DNA from: Burkholderiaceae bacterium
Lineage (GTDB): Bacteria; Pseudomonadota; Gammaproteobacteria; Burkholderiales; Burkholderiaceae_D
DNA length: 64,000 bases
Direction of reading: 5' to 3'
NCBI GenBank assembly: GCA_004298905.1
Contig: SCTK01000016.1
Coordinates: 1-64,000 of the forward strand
Made by a program: the position numbers and the translations under genes
Part shown: positions 31,525-39,928 of the stretch, one piece after another
How positions within the stretch are numbered: position 1 is the first letter of the stretch
Layout of the letters: each line of letters starts with the position of its first letter
Notes under the pieces: model-generated
Seen by the model: only the letters and a program-made list of their open reading frames with translations
Told to the model about the DNA's origin: nothing
Databases searched by the model: none

Positions 31525-32424
31525 TTAAGCTGGTTGATCGGCCGGTTGGTCGGCCGGCTTGCTCATTACCGCCGCCGGTGTCTGGCTGACCGGCATGCCC
31601 AAGGCCTGCTGCAGCTGGCTGCGCACCGCAATCACCTTGTCGGCATAGCCGCCATCGGTGGGCGTGGTCGCGCCGACATAAAGCTTCAAACCCGCTTCCA
31701 GCGATCCGCCGCGGCGGATGCAATCGCGCAGAATGATCGCGCCCACCTTGATATTGACCACGGGATTGAGCGCCGCCATCTTGCCGCCATAGACTTCCAG
31801 CTTGTCTTCGTGCACCTGGCTGAGCACCTGCATCAGCCCTTGGGCCCCAACCGTACTCTCGGCAAACGGGTTCAGGCTCGACTCCACCGCCATCACCGAC
31901 AGAATCAACAGCGGATCCAGACTGATTTCCTTGCCTGTGCTGAAAGCCGCCCCGACCACCAGATTGGCGGCATCCTGCGAGACGCGATAGCGCTTGGCAA
32001 GGTAACGGCTGAGCACTTCCTGACGATAGGGTTCGCCCTTTTCAAAGCTGGCCTGCTGTGGATACAGGGACGAAGCATCGTCGTCCAGACCCATCAGCGC
32101 AGTCATCTGGTTGTCTTGCGCAGCAGTTTGCTCGGAAAGACGTGAAAACTGCTGAGCGACACCGGGACGGAGCCACTCACTCACCTTCCTGGCTTCAGAC
32201 AAGCTATTGCGCAAGTCGTCATTCTGCGAAACCAGCACCAAAAATGCGATCGCGGCGAAGCCAATCACGGCCAGACTGTCACGCACGAGACTGGCGGCGT
32301 TGCCCGTCAACCGCGTCAGCGCGGCCCACTGTTGTTGCACCATCGATTTTGCCGCACGCAAGGACAGCGTCCTTTTGAGGCTTTCCAACCATGCAAACTG
32401 CCGTATTTCTAGGTTCAGTTTCAT
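31525..32424 (-). CDS. membrane-anchored lytic transglycosylase (SLT domain)
   Basis: This 299-residue protein has one N-terminal membrane helix (about 50-70, LAVIGFAAIAFLVLV) and a C-terminal Slt-type domain. The catalytic region ILSVMAVESSLNPFAES contains the expected Glu, and VGAQGLMQV follows. It should cleave peptidoglycan glycan strands in the periplasm. The tail carries tandem PADQPADQPA. The start at 32424 is fixed by AGGAG; a further in-frame start at 32451 lacks one. Confidence 0.88.
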   Translation of the reverse strand: MKLNLEIRQFAWLESLKRTLSLRAAKSMVQQQWAALTRLTGNAASLVRDSLAVIGFAAIAFLVLVSQNDDLRNSLSEARKVSEWLRPGVAQQFSRLSEQTAAQDNQMTALMGLDDDASSLYPQQASFEKGEPYRQEVLSRYLAKRYRVSQDAANLVVGAAFSTGKEISLDPLLILSVMAVESSLNPFAESTVGAQGLMQVLSQVHEDKLEVYGGKMAALNPVVNIKVGAIILRDCIRRGGSLEAGLKLYVGATTPTDGGYADKVIAVRSQLQQALGMPVSQTPAAVMSKPADQPADQPA

Positions 32425-33079
32425 GTTTTTTCTCCTGCAATACGTATGCACTTTTTATAGGCGCGCTTTATACGCGCCCCGTACACACGCTATTACACCG
32501 CGCCCCATGACGCAGTGTTGTCTCCTCGTTCTGCCTTGTTTGTTGATGGAGCCGTGCTCGGTTGGCACAGCTTCCAGCGGCTTGGGCCCTTCGCCCTGCC
32601 GTTACTGCCACAGTCTGATCAAAACCTCTGACTCTGCCCGGGCGTGTATTGAATTCCGCTCAACGGAATCAATGAGACGAAATACATTTCGTCGCGTGAC
32701 TGTTTTCGTCACTTGGATGACGGGGCACCCGACCCCCGAAAAATAAAACTGATGCTAGGAAGATAGTCCAGAACAATCAGTTGCGCGAATTCTATGTTCG
32801 CTGCTTATGATCAGTCAACACTAAAGAAATATAACTTGATAACCAAATCTTATATAAGAACTGGGTGAAACATGGTCCATGGGTCGGAACGCTAGTAAAA
32901 TCGGGGCTTGCCGCCGGACCGATCTGCAACGATCACGTTTTGCTCTGCAACATTAAATTGCTTGTCGGCGAATTTTTCTTTCATGTATTGCGCGATTAAA
33001 AATTTAATTATTTAAAATTCAATGGCTTACAACAATCTCGCAGTGTTGCATCTACCCAACTCACAACCCGGGGAGCCAC
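32425..33079. other. long intergenic region, no supported gene
   Basis: 655 bases separate the divergent transglycosylase and ubiD genes. The left part is GC-rich and contains a cluster of small hairpins (32653-32722). The right part, about 32760-33050, is distinctly AT-rich (for example TTAAAAATTTAATTATTTAAAATTC-like sequence near 32995-33020) and probably contains the ubiD promoter. Open frames here are short or Arg/Ser/Thr-rich and were rejected. Confidence 0.6.
32653..32722. repeat. cluster of overlapping small hairpins
   Basis: ATTCCG/CGGAAT (32653-32669), GACGAAAT/ATTTCGTC (32676-32693, perfect 8 bp, 2-base loop), and GTGAC/GTCAC (32696-32712) follow one another. The last is mutually exclusive with CGTCA/TGACG (32707-32722). 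No gene explains it. Confidence 0.55.
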
Positions 33080-34555
33080 ATGAAATACCGTGACCTGCGT
33101 GATTTTCTGCTGCAACTGGAGCAAAAAAACGCCCTTAAACGTATCGCTCAGCCAGTTTCCCCGCATCTGGAGATGACAGAACTGTGTGACCGCGTACTGA
33201 AGTCGGGTGGCCCGGCCCTGCTGTTCGAGCAACCGGTGCAAGGCAACCGACGCTGGGACATTCCCGTGCTGGGCAACCTGTTCGGCACCCCGGAGCGCGT
33301 CGCTTGGGGCATGGGCGAGGAATCCGTCGCCGCCCTGCGCGAGGTCGGGCGCGTGCTTTCGGTGTTGAAGGAACCGGAACCACCCAAGAGCCTGAAAGAT
33401 ACCGGCCGCCTGCTGGAGTTGGTCAAGTCGCTCTGGGACATGGCGCCCAAAGTCGTCAAAGGCGCGCCCTGTCAGGACATCGTCTGGGAAGGCCCGGACG
33501 TCGATCTGGGCCGCTTGCCGATTCAGACCTGCTGGCCTGGCGACGTGGCGCCGCTGATTACCTGGGGCCTGGTGGTCACGCGCGGCCCGCACAAGACACG
33601 GCAAAACCTGGGCATTTACCGCCAGCAAGTTTTGGCGCGCAACAAGCTGATCATGCGCTGGCTGTCCCATCGCGGCGGTGCGCTGGATTTCCGCGACCAT
33701 TGTCTGACCCACCCTGGCCAGCCTTTCCCAATCGCGGTCGCGCTCGGCGCCGACCCCGCTACTATATTAGGGGCCGTCACGCCGGTGCCGGACAGCCTGT
33801 CCGAATACCAGTTCGCCGGTCTGCTGCGCGGCGGCAAGACCGAAGTCACCCAATGCATCGGCTCCGACTTGCAAGTACCCGCTTACGCGGAAATCGTTCT
33901 GGAAGGCGTCATCCACCCCGACGAGGCCGCTCTGGAAGGGCCCTTCGGCGACCACACCGGCTATTACAATGAACAGGAAACCTTCCCGGTGTTCACGGTC
34001 GAGCGCATCACCCTACGCCGCAACCCGATTTATCACTCTACGTATACAGGTAAACCACCGGACGAACCGGCCATTCTGGGCGTGGCCCTGAACGAAGTTT
34101 TCGTACCGCTGCTGCAAAAGCAGTTTCCCGAAATCGCCGACTTTTACCTGCCGCCGGAAGGGTGCAGCTACCGCATGGCGGTGGTCAGCCTGAAGAAACA
34201 ATATCCCGGCCATGCCAAGCGGGTAATGTTCGGGGTGTGGAGCTTCTTGCGCCAGTTCATGTATACCAAGTTCATCGTCGTGGTCGACGACGACATCGAC
34301 ATCCGCGACTGGAAGGAAGTGATCTGGGCCATCACCACCCGCGTTGACCCCAGCCGCGACACTCTATTAGTAGACAACACGCCGATCGACTATCTCGACT
34401 TCGCCAGCCCGGTTTCCGGCCTGGGCAGCAAGATGGGTATCGACGCCACCAACAAATGGCCGGGCGAAACCCAGCGCGAATGGGGCACGCCGATCAAGAT
34501 GGATGACGCCACCCGGGAACGGGTGGATCAGTTGATGCGGGATTTGGGGCTGTAG
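33080..34555 (+). CDS. ubiD: 4-hydroxy-3-polyprenylbenzoate decarboxylase UbiD
   Basis: This 491-residue prenylated-FMN-dependent decarboxylase acts in ubiquinone synthesis. It begins [20 protein letters not shown]. It carries [37 protein letters not shown] and [17 protein letters not shown], the family signature. It ends with [12 protein letters not shown] and EWGTPIKM. Length matches E. coli UbiD (497). GGGGAG precedes the ATG. The flavin prenyltransferase UbiX is not in the window. Confidence 0.96.
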   Translation: MKYRDLRDFLLQLEQKNALKRIAQPVSPHLEMTELCDRVLKSGGPALLFEQPVQGNRRWDIPVLGNLFGTPERVAWGMGEESVAALREVGRVLSVLKEPEPPKSLKDTGRLLELVKSLWDMAPKVVKGAPCQDIVWEGPDVDLGRLPIQTCWPGDVAPLITWGLVVTRGPHKTRQNLGIYRQQVLARNKLIMRWLSHRGGALDFRDHCLTHPGQPFPIAVALGADPATILGAVTPVPDSLSEYQFAGLLRGGKTEVTQCIGSDLQVPAYAEIVLEGVIHPDEAALEGPFGDHTGYYNEQETFPVFTVERITLRRNPIYHSTYTGKPPDEPAILGVALNEVFVPLLQKQFPEIADFYLPPEGCSYRMAVVSLKKQYPGHAKRVMFGVWSFLRQFMYTKFIVVVDDDIDIRDWKEVIWAITTRVDPSRDTLLVDNTPIDYLDFASPVSGLGSKMGIDATNKWPGETQREWGTPIKMDDATRERVDQLMRDLGL

Positions 34556-34560
34556 GCCCC

Positions 34561-34679
34561 CCCTTCTCCCGCGGGCGGGAGAAGGGCTGGGGATGAGGGC
34601 GATTAACTGGCTTTGTCGTCTGCAGCACGAAGATACAACCGCCCTCACCCCCGCCCCTCTCCCGCCTGCGGGCGAGGGG
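34561..34679. repeat. dispersed palindromic repeat, family B
   Basis: Two palindromes, at 34561-34586 (CCCTTCTCCCGC half-site) and 34654-34679 (CCCCTCTCCCGCC half-site), flank inner arms GGGGATGAGGGC and GCCCTCACCCCC. They fill the ubiD-gcvT gap. A single related palindrome is at 61136-61161. Confidence 0.8.
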
Positions 34680-34741
34680 AGCAAGGCAGGCATTTCACGC
34701 CACCGCCTATAATCGCGTCATTCCAAAATCGCGGAGCCAGC

Positions 34742-35869
34742 ATGTCCATCACCGTCCTCAAACGCACCCCCCTGCACGACCTTCACCTCGAACTCGGCGC
34801 AAAAATGGTGCCCTTCGCCGGCTATGAAATGCCGGTGCAGTATCCGATGGGAGTGTTGAAGGAACACCTGCACACCCGCGCCCAGGCTGGCTTGTTCGAT
34901 GTCTCGCACATGGGGCAGATCAAGCTGATCGGCTTTGACGCCGCCAGCGCGTTGGAAACGCTGGTGCCGATGGACATCATCGATCTACCACCGATGCAAC
35001 AACGCTACGCCCTGTTTACCAACAGCAGCGGCAACATCCTCGACGACCTCATGGTGACCAACGCCGGCGATCATCTGTTTGTCGTCGTCAACGCCGCCTG
35101 CAAGGAACAGGACACCCTCCACCTGCGCCAGCAAATCGGCGTGGCGTGCGAGGTGCAAGGCATGAACCACCACGCCCTGCTCGCGCTGCAAGGCCCGCAA
35201 GCAGCGCAGGTCATGCAACGCGTCGCGCCCGGCGTGGATTACGCCGCCTGGACATTCATGACCGCACGCCCACTCGTCATCGACGGCATCGAATGCTTCG
35301 TTACCCGCTCCGGCTACACCGGCGAAGACGGCTTCGAGCTCTCCATCCACAACGACCACGCCACCAAAGTTGCGCGACTGCTGCTGGCGCAACCGGAAGT
35401 CGCCCCCATCGGCCTGGGCGCACGCGACTCGCTGCGGTTGGAGGCGGGCCTGTGCCTGTACGGCCATGACATCGACGATGAAACCACGCCGGTCGAAGCG
35501 GCCTTGCTGTGGGCCCTGCCAAAAGTGCGCCGCCACGGCGGTGCCCGCTCCGGCGGCTTCCCCGGCGCACACGAAATTTTTCAGCAGATGGAGCTGGGCG
35601 TGATCGCCAAACGCGCTGGTCTGATCGGTGACGAACGCGCCCCCGTGCGCGAAGGTGCGGAACTGGTCAACGCCGACGACGAACCCATCGGCACCGTCAC
35701 CAGCGGTGGCTTCTCGCCCACCCTGGGAAAACCGATTGCGATGGCGAAACTATCCACTCTGTATACCGACCCAGGCACACAAGTGTTTGCCAAAGTGCGC
35801 GACAAACGCATCCCCATGACGGTCAGCAAAATGCCGTTCGTGCCGAATCGATATTACAGAGGGAAGTAA
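34742..35869 (+). CDS. gcvT: glycine cleavage system T protein (aminomethyltransferase)
   Basis: This 375-residue tetrahydrofolate-dependent enzyme releases ammonia from the aminomethyl-lipoyl group on GcvH and forms methylene-THF. Motifs are LKRTPLHDLHLELGAKMVPFAGYEMPVQYP, GLFDVSHMGQIK, CFVTRSGYTGEDGFELS and LGARDSLRLEAGLCLYGHD. The start at 34742 has GGAG upstream; the longer in-frame reading runs into the palindrome. It is unusually separated from gcvH and gcvP by about 8 kb. No glycine riboswitch is seen in the 186-base leader. Confidence 0.96.
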   Translation: MSITVLKRTPLHDLHLELGAKMVPFAGYEMPVQYPMGVLKEHLHTRAQAGLFDVSHMGQIKLIGFDAASALETLVPMDIIDLPPMQQRYALFTNSSGNILDDLMVTNAGDHLFVVVNAACKEQDTLHLRQQIGVACEVQGMNHHALLALQGPQAAQVMQRVAPGVDYAAWTFMTARPLVIDGIECFVTRSGYTGEDGFELSIHNDHATKVARLLLAQPEVAPIGLGARDSLRLEAGLCLYGHDIDDETTPVEAALLWALPKVRRHGGARSGGFPGAHEIFQQMELGVIAKRAGLIGDERAPVREGAELVNADDEPIGTVTSGGFSPTLGKPIAMAKLSTLYTDPGTQVFAKVRDKRIPMTVSKMPFVPNRYYRGK

Positions 35870-35884
35870 AAGAAAAGACGATTA

Positions 35885-35954
35885 GCCACAGAGGGCACAG
35901 AGGACACGGAGAAAGACAAAAACACGACTCGCTTTTCTCTGTGCCCTCTGTGGC
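35885..35954. repeat. dispersed palindromic repeat, family C copy 2
   Basis: A perfect 18-bp inverted repeat (GCCACAGAGGGCACAGAG, 35885-35902, with its complement at 35937-35954) has a 34-base loop. It lies between the convergent gcvT and MFS genes and shares the GGCACA(C)AGAG core with 21637-21686. Confidence 0.85.
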
Positions 35955-35972
35955 AAAATTTTTTTGAAGTTA

Positions 35973-37226
35973 TCAGGCTGACTCGACCTGTCTGCCCACC
36001 GACAACGCAGTCAGTATCGCCACGCCCTGCAGCATCGCCACCGCGACCAGCACCGCCGAAAAACGCCCGGCATCCATCAGTGGCCCCAGCAACAAGGGCG
36101 CGGCGGCCAACCCAATGTCCAGGCCGGAATACACAAAGCCATACACGCGTCCATACGCCGCCTGCCCGAAGCGCGACGTCGCCGCATGGCGCACCATCAA
36201 ATCGCGCGACGGCCCGGCGATGCCGACGCAAAAACCAATCCCCACCGCCAGCGGAATCACCCAACCCGCACCCACCTTGCCACTGGCCAGCACCAGCGCC
36301 AGCAACGCAGCGAACGTGAGCACCCAGGCAATCTGCCGCTCATGCTGTTGCCGGTCACCACTCTCACGCGAAGAAAGAAAACCGCCGAGCAAAGTACCAC
36401 CCGCCCCCGCCGCCAGATAACCGGACAAGGCGCCCGCCGCCGCCGTCAAGGGCAAACCGTACAGCGCATGAAACACCGCCTGCCCATAATTCTGCAAAGC
36501 GCCAAAGGCCGTCGTGATGAACAGGAAAAAAACAAAGCACAGCCACACCGTCGGTTCACGCATGAAAGCAAATGTGGAAACTGCAGGGGCCGCCGCCGCG
36601 TGCGTTGCCGTATCCGTCAACTGACCTTCATGCAATTGTGCGCGACGCAGCGTCAGCGCCAGCAAAGCCAGCCCAGCCGGAATCGCGGCAGCCGCCGCTG
36701 AAACGCGCCAGCCAAAATGCCCCGCCAGAAAAGTGTGGAACAGCGGCGCCGCCGCCCAGCCCAGATACCCCATCAGCCCATGCGTCGAAAACGCATGACC
36801 GAGCATATGCGGCGACACGCGCCGGTTCAGCAAAGTGAAATCGGCCGGATGAAAAATACTGTTGCCCAGACCCGCCAACGCCGCCGCCGCAACCAAACCC
36901 GCAGGCCCCGTCGCCACCGCCAGCAGCAGCGCCGCCAAAATGAAGCACAGCATCCCACCCTGCAACACCCGCAACGCGCCAAAGCGATCCACCGCAAACC
37001 CGCCCACCGCCTGCCCGGAACCGGAGACGACAAAGAACACCGTCATCAGCAAACCTGCCTGCGTAAACGACAAACCGAATTCCGGCATCAACCAGGGAAA
37101 CAGCGGTGGTAGCAACAGATGGAAGAAATGCGAGGTGCCGTGGGCATACCCTACCAGCCCAATCACCTCGACCTCACGAGCAATGGGTTGAGGCGGTGGA
37201 TTCAGGGAAGAGAGCTCGGCACTCAT
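35973..37226 (-). CDS. major facilitator superfamily transporter
   Basis: This 417-residue inner-membrane protein has about 12 hydrophobic helices and MFS features: an early YAHGTSHFFHLLLPPLFPWL and a loop-2 region DRFGALRVLQGG. A central loop of about 20 polar residues follows helix 6. The second half contains FGYVYG-type VRHAATSRFGQAAYGRVYGF. The initial histidine-rich helix is reminiscent of fosmidomycin-resistance/FsrR-type members, but the substrate cannot be assigned. It stands alone. Confidence 0.82.
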   Translation of the reverse strand: MSAELSSLNPPPQPIAREVEVIGLVGYAHGTSHFFHLLLPPLFPWLMPEFGLSFTQAGLLMTVFFVVSGSGQAVGGFAVDRFGALRVLQGGMLCFILAALLLAVATGPAGLVAAAALAGLGNSIFHPADFTLLNRRVSPHMLGHAFSTHGLMGYLGWAAAPLFHTFLAGHFGWRVSAAAAAIPAGLALLALTLRRAQLHEGQLTDTATHAAAAPAVSTFAFMREPTVWLCFVFFLFITTAFGALQNYGQAVFHALYGLPLTAAAGALSGYLAAGAGGTLLGGFLSSRESGDRQQHERQIAWVLTFAALLALVLASGKVGAGWVIPLAVGIGFCVGIAGPSRDLMVRHAATSRFGQAAYGRVYGFVYSGLDIGLAAAPLLLGPLMDAGRFSAVLVAVAMLQGVAILTALSVGRQVESA

Positions 37227-37361
37227 GAGAAATGGGGGATCACGACGAAGCAGACATCATGATAACCCCACACTTCAACGATCGGCCTGTCCGCCTCATA
37301 CAAGGATAGAAACCGTCATTTCACATTTCGTCACACACCGTGCGCTTGCACAAAAAATCCT

Positions 37362-37389
37362 TTGCTTTCCCAGCCAAACCCTGTACACT
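37362..37389 (+). promoter_or_regulatory. candidate sigma-70 promoter for the DEAD-box helicase gene
   Basis: TTGCTT (37362-37367) and TACACT (37384-37389) are spaced by 16 bases. Transcription from here would give a 5' leader of about 265 bases before the helicase ATG at 37659. Confidence 0.4.
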
Positions 37390-37658
37390 GCGCGCCTGCG
37401 TGATCTTTGGGTCACGTAAATAATCATCTGCTTCACCCTATCATTCCCTCCGCACTGGCTGTTTCACTAGCCTCTCTTTCGCGTGACAGTGTTTCTGGTT
37501 GGCGCCGATGTTTGCGCGCTTGCGCCAATCGCCAGTTCACATACGGCTGATTCAATTTGTTCATCCCCTTCGCCGGGCGACGCTGTGCGTTGCTGTCTGC
37601 GCAATCGGGCGGACCCTATCGAATCGCGCCACTGGCTAGTTACGTTTGAAAGAAATTC
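37390..37658 (+). other. long 5' leader of the RNA helicase gene
   Basis: No supported gene lies in the 432 bases between the MFS start and the helicase ATG; an Arg/Ser-rich frame at 37483-37683 is rejected. The leader contains several G/C-rich potential stems (for example GGCGCC near 37501 and GCGCGCTTGCGCC at 37513-37525). Long leaders are known for other cold-induced or autoregulated RNA helicase genes; such control here is inference. Confidence 0.4.
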
Positions 37659-39377
37659 ATGTCATTTGAAACACTGGGCTTGAGCCCGCTCATCCTCAAA
37701 GCCGTCCAAGCCGCCGGTTACGATCAACCCACGCCGGTGCAATCGCAAGCGATTCCCGCCGTGCTCAACGGCGAAGACCTGATGGTCTCGTCCAGCACCG
37801 GCAGCGGCAAGACCGCCGCCTTCATGCTGCCCGGCCTGAACAAGCTAGCCGAACCCTCTACCGTGCGCAGCCTCGGCCCGCGCATTCTGGTGCTGACCCC
37901 GACGCGCGAGCTCGCGCTGCAAGTCACCAAAGCCTCGGAAACCTATGGCCGCTTTTTGAAGCGCGTCAACGTGGTCAGCGTGCTCGGCGGTATGCCGTAT
38001 CACACGCAACTGCGTCAATTGAAACAACCGGTGGAAATCATGGTGGCCACGCCCGGCCGTCTGCTTGACCACATGCAAGCCGGCCGCGTCGATTTTTCGC
38101 GCCTGGAAATTCTGGTGCTCGACGAAGCCGACCGCATGCTCGACATGGGCTTCATCGACGACATCGAAGCGATCGTCAACGCCACCCCGAAAAACCGTCA
38201 AACGCTGATGTTCTCCGCCACCTTCGACGGCCCGGTCGGCAAGCTCGCCCAACGCCTGATGCGTGAACCGCGCAAGATTGAAATCTCTTCGCACACCACG
38301 CGCCACGAAAACATCGAGCAGCGTCTGCATTACGCCGACAACCTGCAACACAAAAACGAATTGCTCAACGAACTGCTGCGCGACGTCAACGTCAACCAAG
38401 CCATCGTCTTCACCGCCACCAAGCGCGATGCCGACACCCTGGCCGACGACCTGTGCGATCAAGGCCACGCCGCCGCTGCCCTGCACGGCGACATGAAGCA
38501 AGGCCAGCGCAACCGCACGCTCACCAACATGCGCCGCGGCAACATCCGCATTCTGGTTGCCACCGACGTTGCCGCACGCGGCATCGACGTGCCCGCCATC
38601 AGCCACGTGATCAACTTCGATCTGCCCAAGCAAGCCGAAGACTACGTGCACCGCATCGGCCGCACCGGCCGCGCCGGCCGCGCCGGCATTGCCATCACCC
38701 TGGCCAATATGAAAGAGCACTACGATGTAAAACGTATCGAGCGTTTCACCGCACAGGAAATTCCCGTCTCCACCCTGCCCGGTCTGGAACCCAAAACCAA
38801 ACCAAAAGGCGAACGTGGCAGCAATGGCGGTCGTCCCGGCGGCGGCAAACCCGCAGGCAAATCGTGGGGCAACAAATCCGGTGGCCGCTCGTTTGGCGAA
38901 AAATCCTTCGGCAGCAAACCGCACGGCGAACGGACGTTCAGCAAACCCTTCGGCGAAAAAGCATTCGGCGACAAATACGCCGCCAAACCGTTTGACGGCG
39001 AGCGCAAACCACGCCCGGCCGAAGGCAGCTTTGGCGGTGAATTCAAAAAAGCCCCGCGCACGTTCTCCAACAGCGGCGAAGGCCGCACTTGGGAACCGCG
39101 GAAGAGCGACGCCAACGGCAACACGTTCGAGAAAAAATCGAACTACGGCAATGCCAATGGCAACGGCAATACCAACGGAAACAGCACCGGCTATAAATCG
39201 GCCGGTGGTTTCGGCGACCGCAAATTCGCCAAGCCTGCCGGTGAAAAACGTTTCGGCGCCGCAGCCGACACGCGCAGCTTCGGCGACAAACCGAAACCCC
39301 GCACCGCGTATTCCGACAACACCCGTCCCGCCCGCCCGTCCACCAAACCGGCGCGTTTCGGCAATAGCACGTATTGA
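37659..39377 (+). CDS. rhlE: DEAD-box ATP-dependent RNA helicase, RhlE-like
   Basis: This 572-residue helicase remodels RNA in ribosome assembly or decay. Core domains span about 1-375: Q-motif region (FETLGLSPLILKAVQAAGYDQPTPVQ), SSTGSGKTAAFMLP, PTRELALQ, DEADRMLDMGF, SAT in MFSATFDG, and the late HRIGRTGRAGRAG. The tail (about 385-572) is low-complexity, rich in Gly, Lys, Phe, Ser and Asn, with repeated FGEK/FGDK/KPFGE motifs, probably a disordered RNA-binding region. A terminator follows directly. Confidence 0.9.
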   Translation: MSFETLGLSPLILKAVQAAGYDQPTPVQSQAIPAVLNGEDLMVSSSTGSGKTAAFMLPGLNKLAEPSTVRSLGPRILVLTPTRELALQVTKASETYGRFLKRVNVVSVLGGMPYHTQLRQLKQPVEIMVATPGRLLDHMQAGRVDFSRLEILVLDEADRMLDMGFIDDIEAIVNATPKNRQTLMFSATFDGPVGKLAQRLMREPRKIEISSHTTRHENIEQRLHYADNLQHKNELLNELLRDVNVNQAIVFTATKRDADTLADDLCDQGHAAAALHGDMKQGQRNRTLTNMRRGNIRILVATDVAARGIDVPAISHVINFDLPKQAEDYVHRIGRTGRAGRAGIAITLANMKEHYDVKRIERFTAQEIPVSTLPGLEPKTKPKGERGSNGGRPGGGKPAGKSWGNKSGGRSFGEKSFGSKPHGERTFSKPFGEKAFGDKYAAKPFDGERKPRPAEGSFGGEFKKAPRTFSNSGEGRTWEPRKSDANGNTFEKKSNYGNANGNGNTNGNSTGYKSAGGFGDRKFAKPAGEKRFGAAADTRSFGDKPKPRTAYSDNTRPARPSTKPARFGNSTY

Positions 39378-39393
39378 TTCGCTGGCTGAATTT

Positions 39394-39412
39394 CACGCAA
39401 TAAAAAACCCGC
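39394..39412 (+). repeat. 19-bp direct repeat, left copy
   Basis: CACGCAATAAAAAACCCGC at 39394-39412 is repeated exactly at 39877-39895. The two copies are the left edges of two terminators and bracket the inverted-repeat island between them. Confidence 0.85.
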
Positions 39413-39431
39413 TGCTTGCAGCGGGTTTTTT
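39402..39431. terminator. intrinsic terminator after the helicase gene
   Basis: AAAAAACCCGCTGC (from 39402) pairs with GCAGCGGGTTTTTT, ending at 39431, across a short TT loop. The same edge sequence recurs at 39877. Confidence 0.9.
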
Positions 39432-39482
39432 GTTTCTGTAACAACCGGAAAATCAATTCTGAGTCCGGGCGGTTGAGCATAG

Positions 39483-39569
39483 CGAAAACGGGGTCAGATT
39501 CGATTTTTCTCCGAGGTGCTTTTACGAAGTGCGAAGGCACAGAAAAGATCGAGTCTGACCCCTTTTTCG
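39483..39569. repeat. inverted repeat with GGGGTCAGA-type core
   Basis: The left arm 39483-39510 (core GGGGTCAGATTCGATTTTTCT) and the right arm 39541-39569 (AGAAAAGATCGAGTCTGACCCC-type) are imperfect reverse complements. Palindromes with this GGGGTCAGA core are, from memory, associated with REP-type transposases in proteobacteria; no transposase is present here. Confidence 0.7.
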
Positions 39570-39617
39570 CGGGACTACGAAGTGCGGAGATTGCCGGGGG
39601 TAGCCCGGCGGCTAGTC

Positions 39618-39802
39618 ACTTTTCTTTGCTTCGCCAAAGAAAAGTAACCAAAAGAAAGGCGACCGCGAGGGCGCTGCCCCTTCGGGGTCCCCGCCAAAAT
39701 TCAATGCAAAACGGGAAACGAAAGAACTCGCCCTCCTTCGTCGGTGCTCAGACAGCTTTCGTTTCTGATCCGTTTTGCATTGAATTTTTGTCGGCAGCGC
39801 CC
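39618..39802. repeat. nested large inverted repeats, noncoding island
   Basis: A perfect 11-bp hairpin (ACTTTTCTTTG, 39618-39628, with 39635-39645) precedes a larger structure. In it GGGCGCTGCC near 39670-39679 pairs with GGCAGCGCCC at 39793-39802, and inside it about 39694-39724 (TTCAATGCAAAACGG core) pairs with about 39756-39790. No open frame here has a plausible protein composition. With the element at 39483-39569 it accounts for the 551-base gap between the helicase and the PilJ-domain gene. Confidence 0.75.
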
Positions 39803-39876
39803 AAGCGGGGTTCTAACAACAACGACAATGGCAACCCACCCTTAACCAGCGACTTAGCACGGCTTTTCGTGACTTG

Positions 39877-39910
39877 CACGCAATAAAAAACCCGCCTCGG
39901 CGGGTTTTTT
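39877..39910. terminator. second terminator, with right copy of the 19-bp direct repeat
   Basis: AAAAAACCCGCC pairs with GGCGGGTTTTTT around a TC loop (39885-39910). The left edge 39877-39895 is identical to 39394-39412. It is symmetric enough to serve the convergent PilJ-domain gene as well. Confidence 0.88.
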
Positions 39911-39928
39911 ATTGGCACACAGTCATCA

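Noticed and set aside
32207-32746. Possible 179-residue gene crossing the transglycosylase start and the intergenic gap
   Set aside because: It is antisense to the transglycosylase for its first part and has Arg/Ser/Thr-rich composition without a ribosome site.
34556-34741. Glycine riboswitch ahead of gcvT
   Set aside because: The region is taken up by the family B palindromes and I found no glycine aptamer-like sequence by eye.
39416-39886. Open frame through the inverted-repeat island
   Set aside because: It consists of terminator and palindrome sequence and encodes no recognisable domain.
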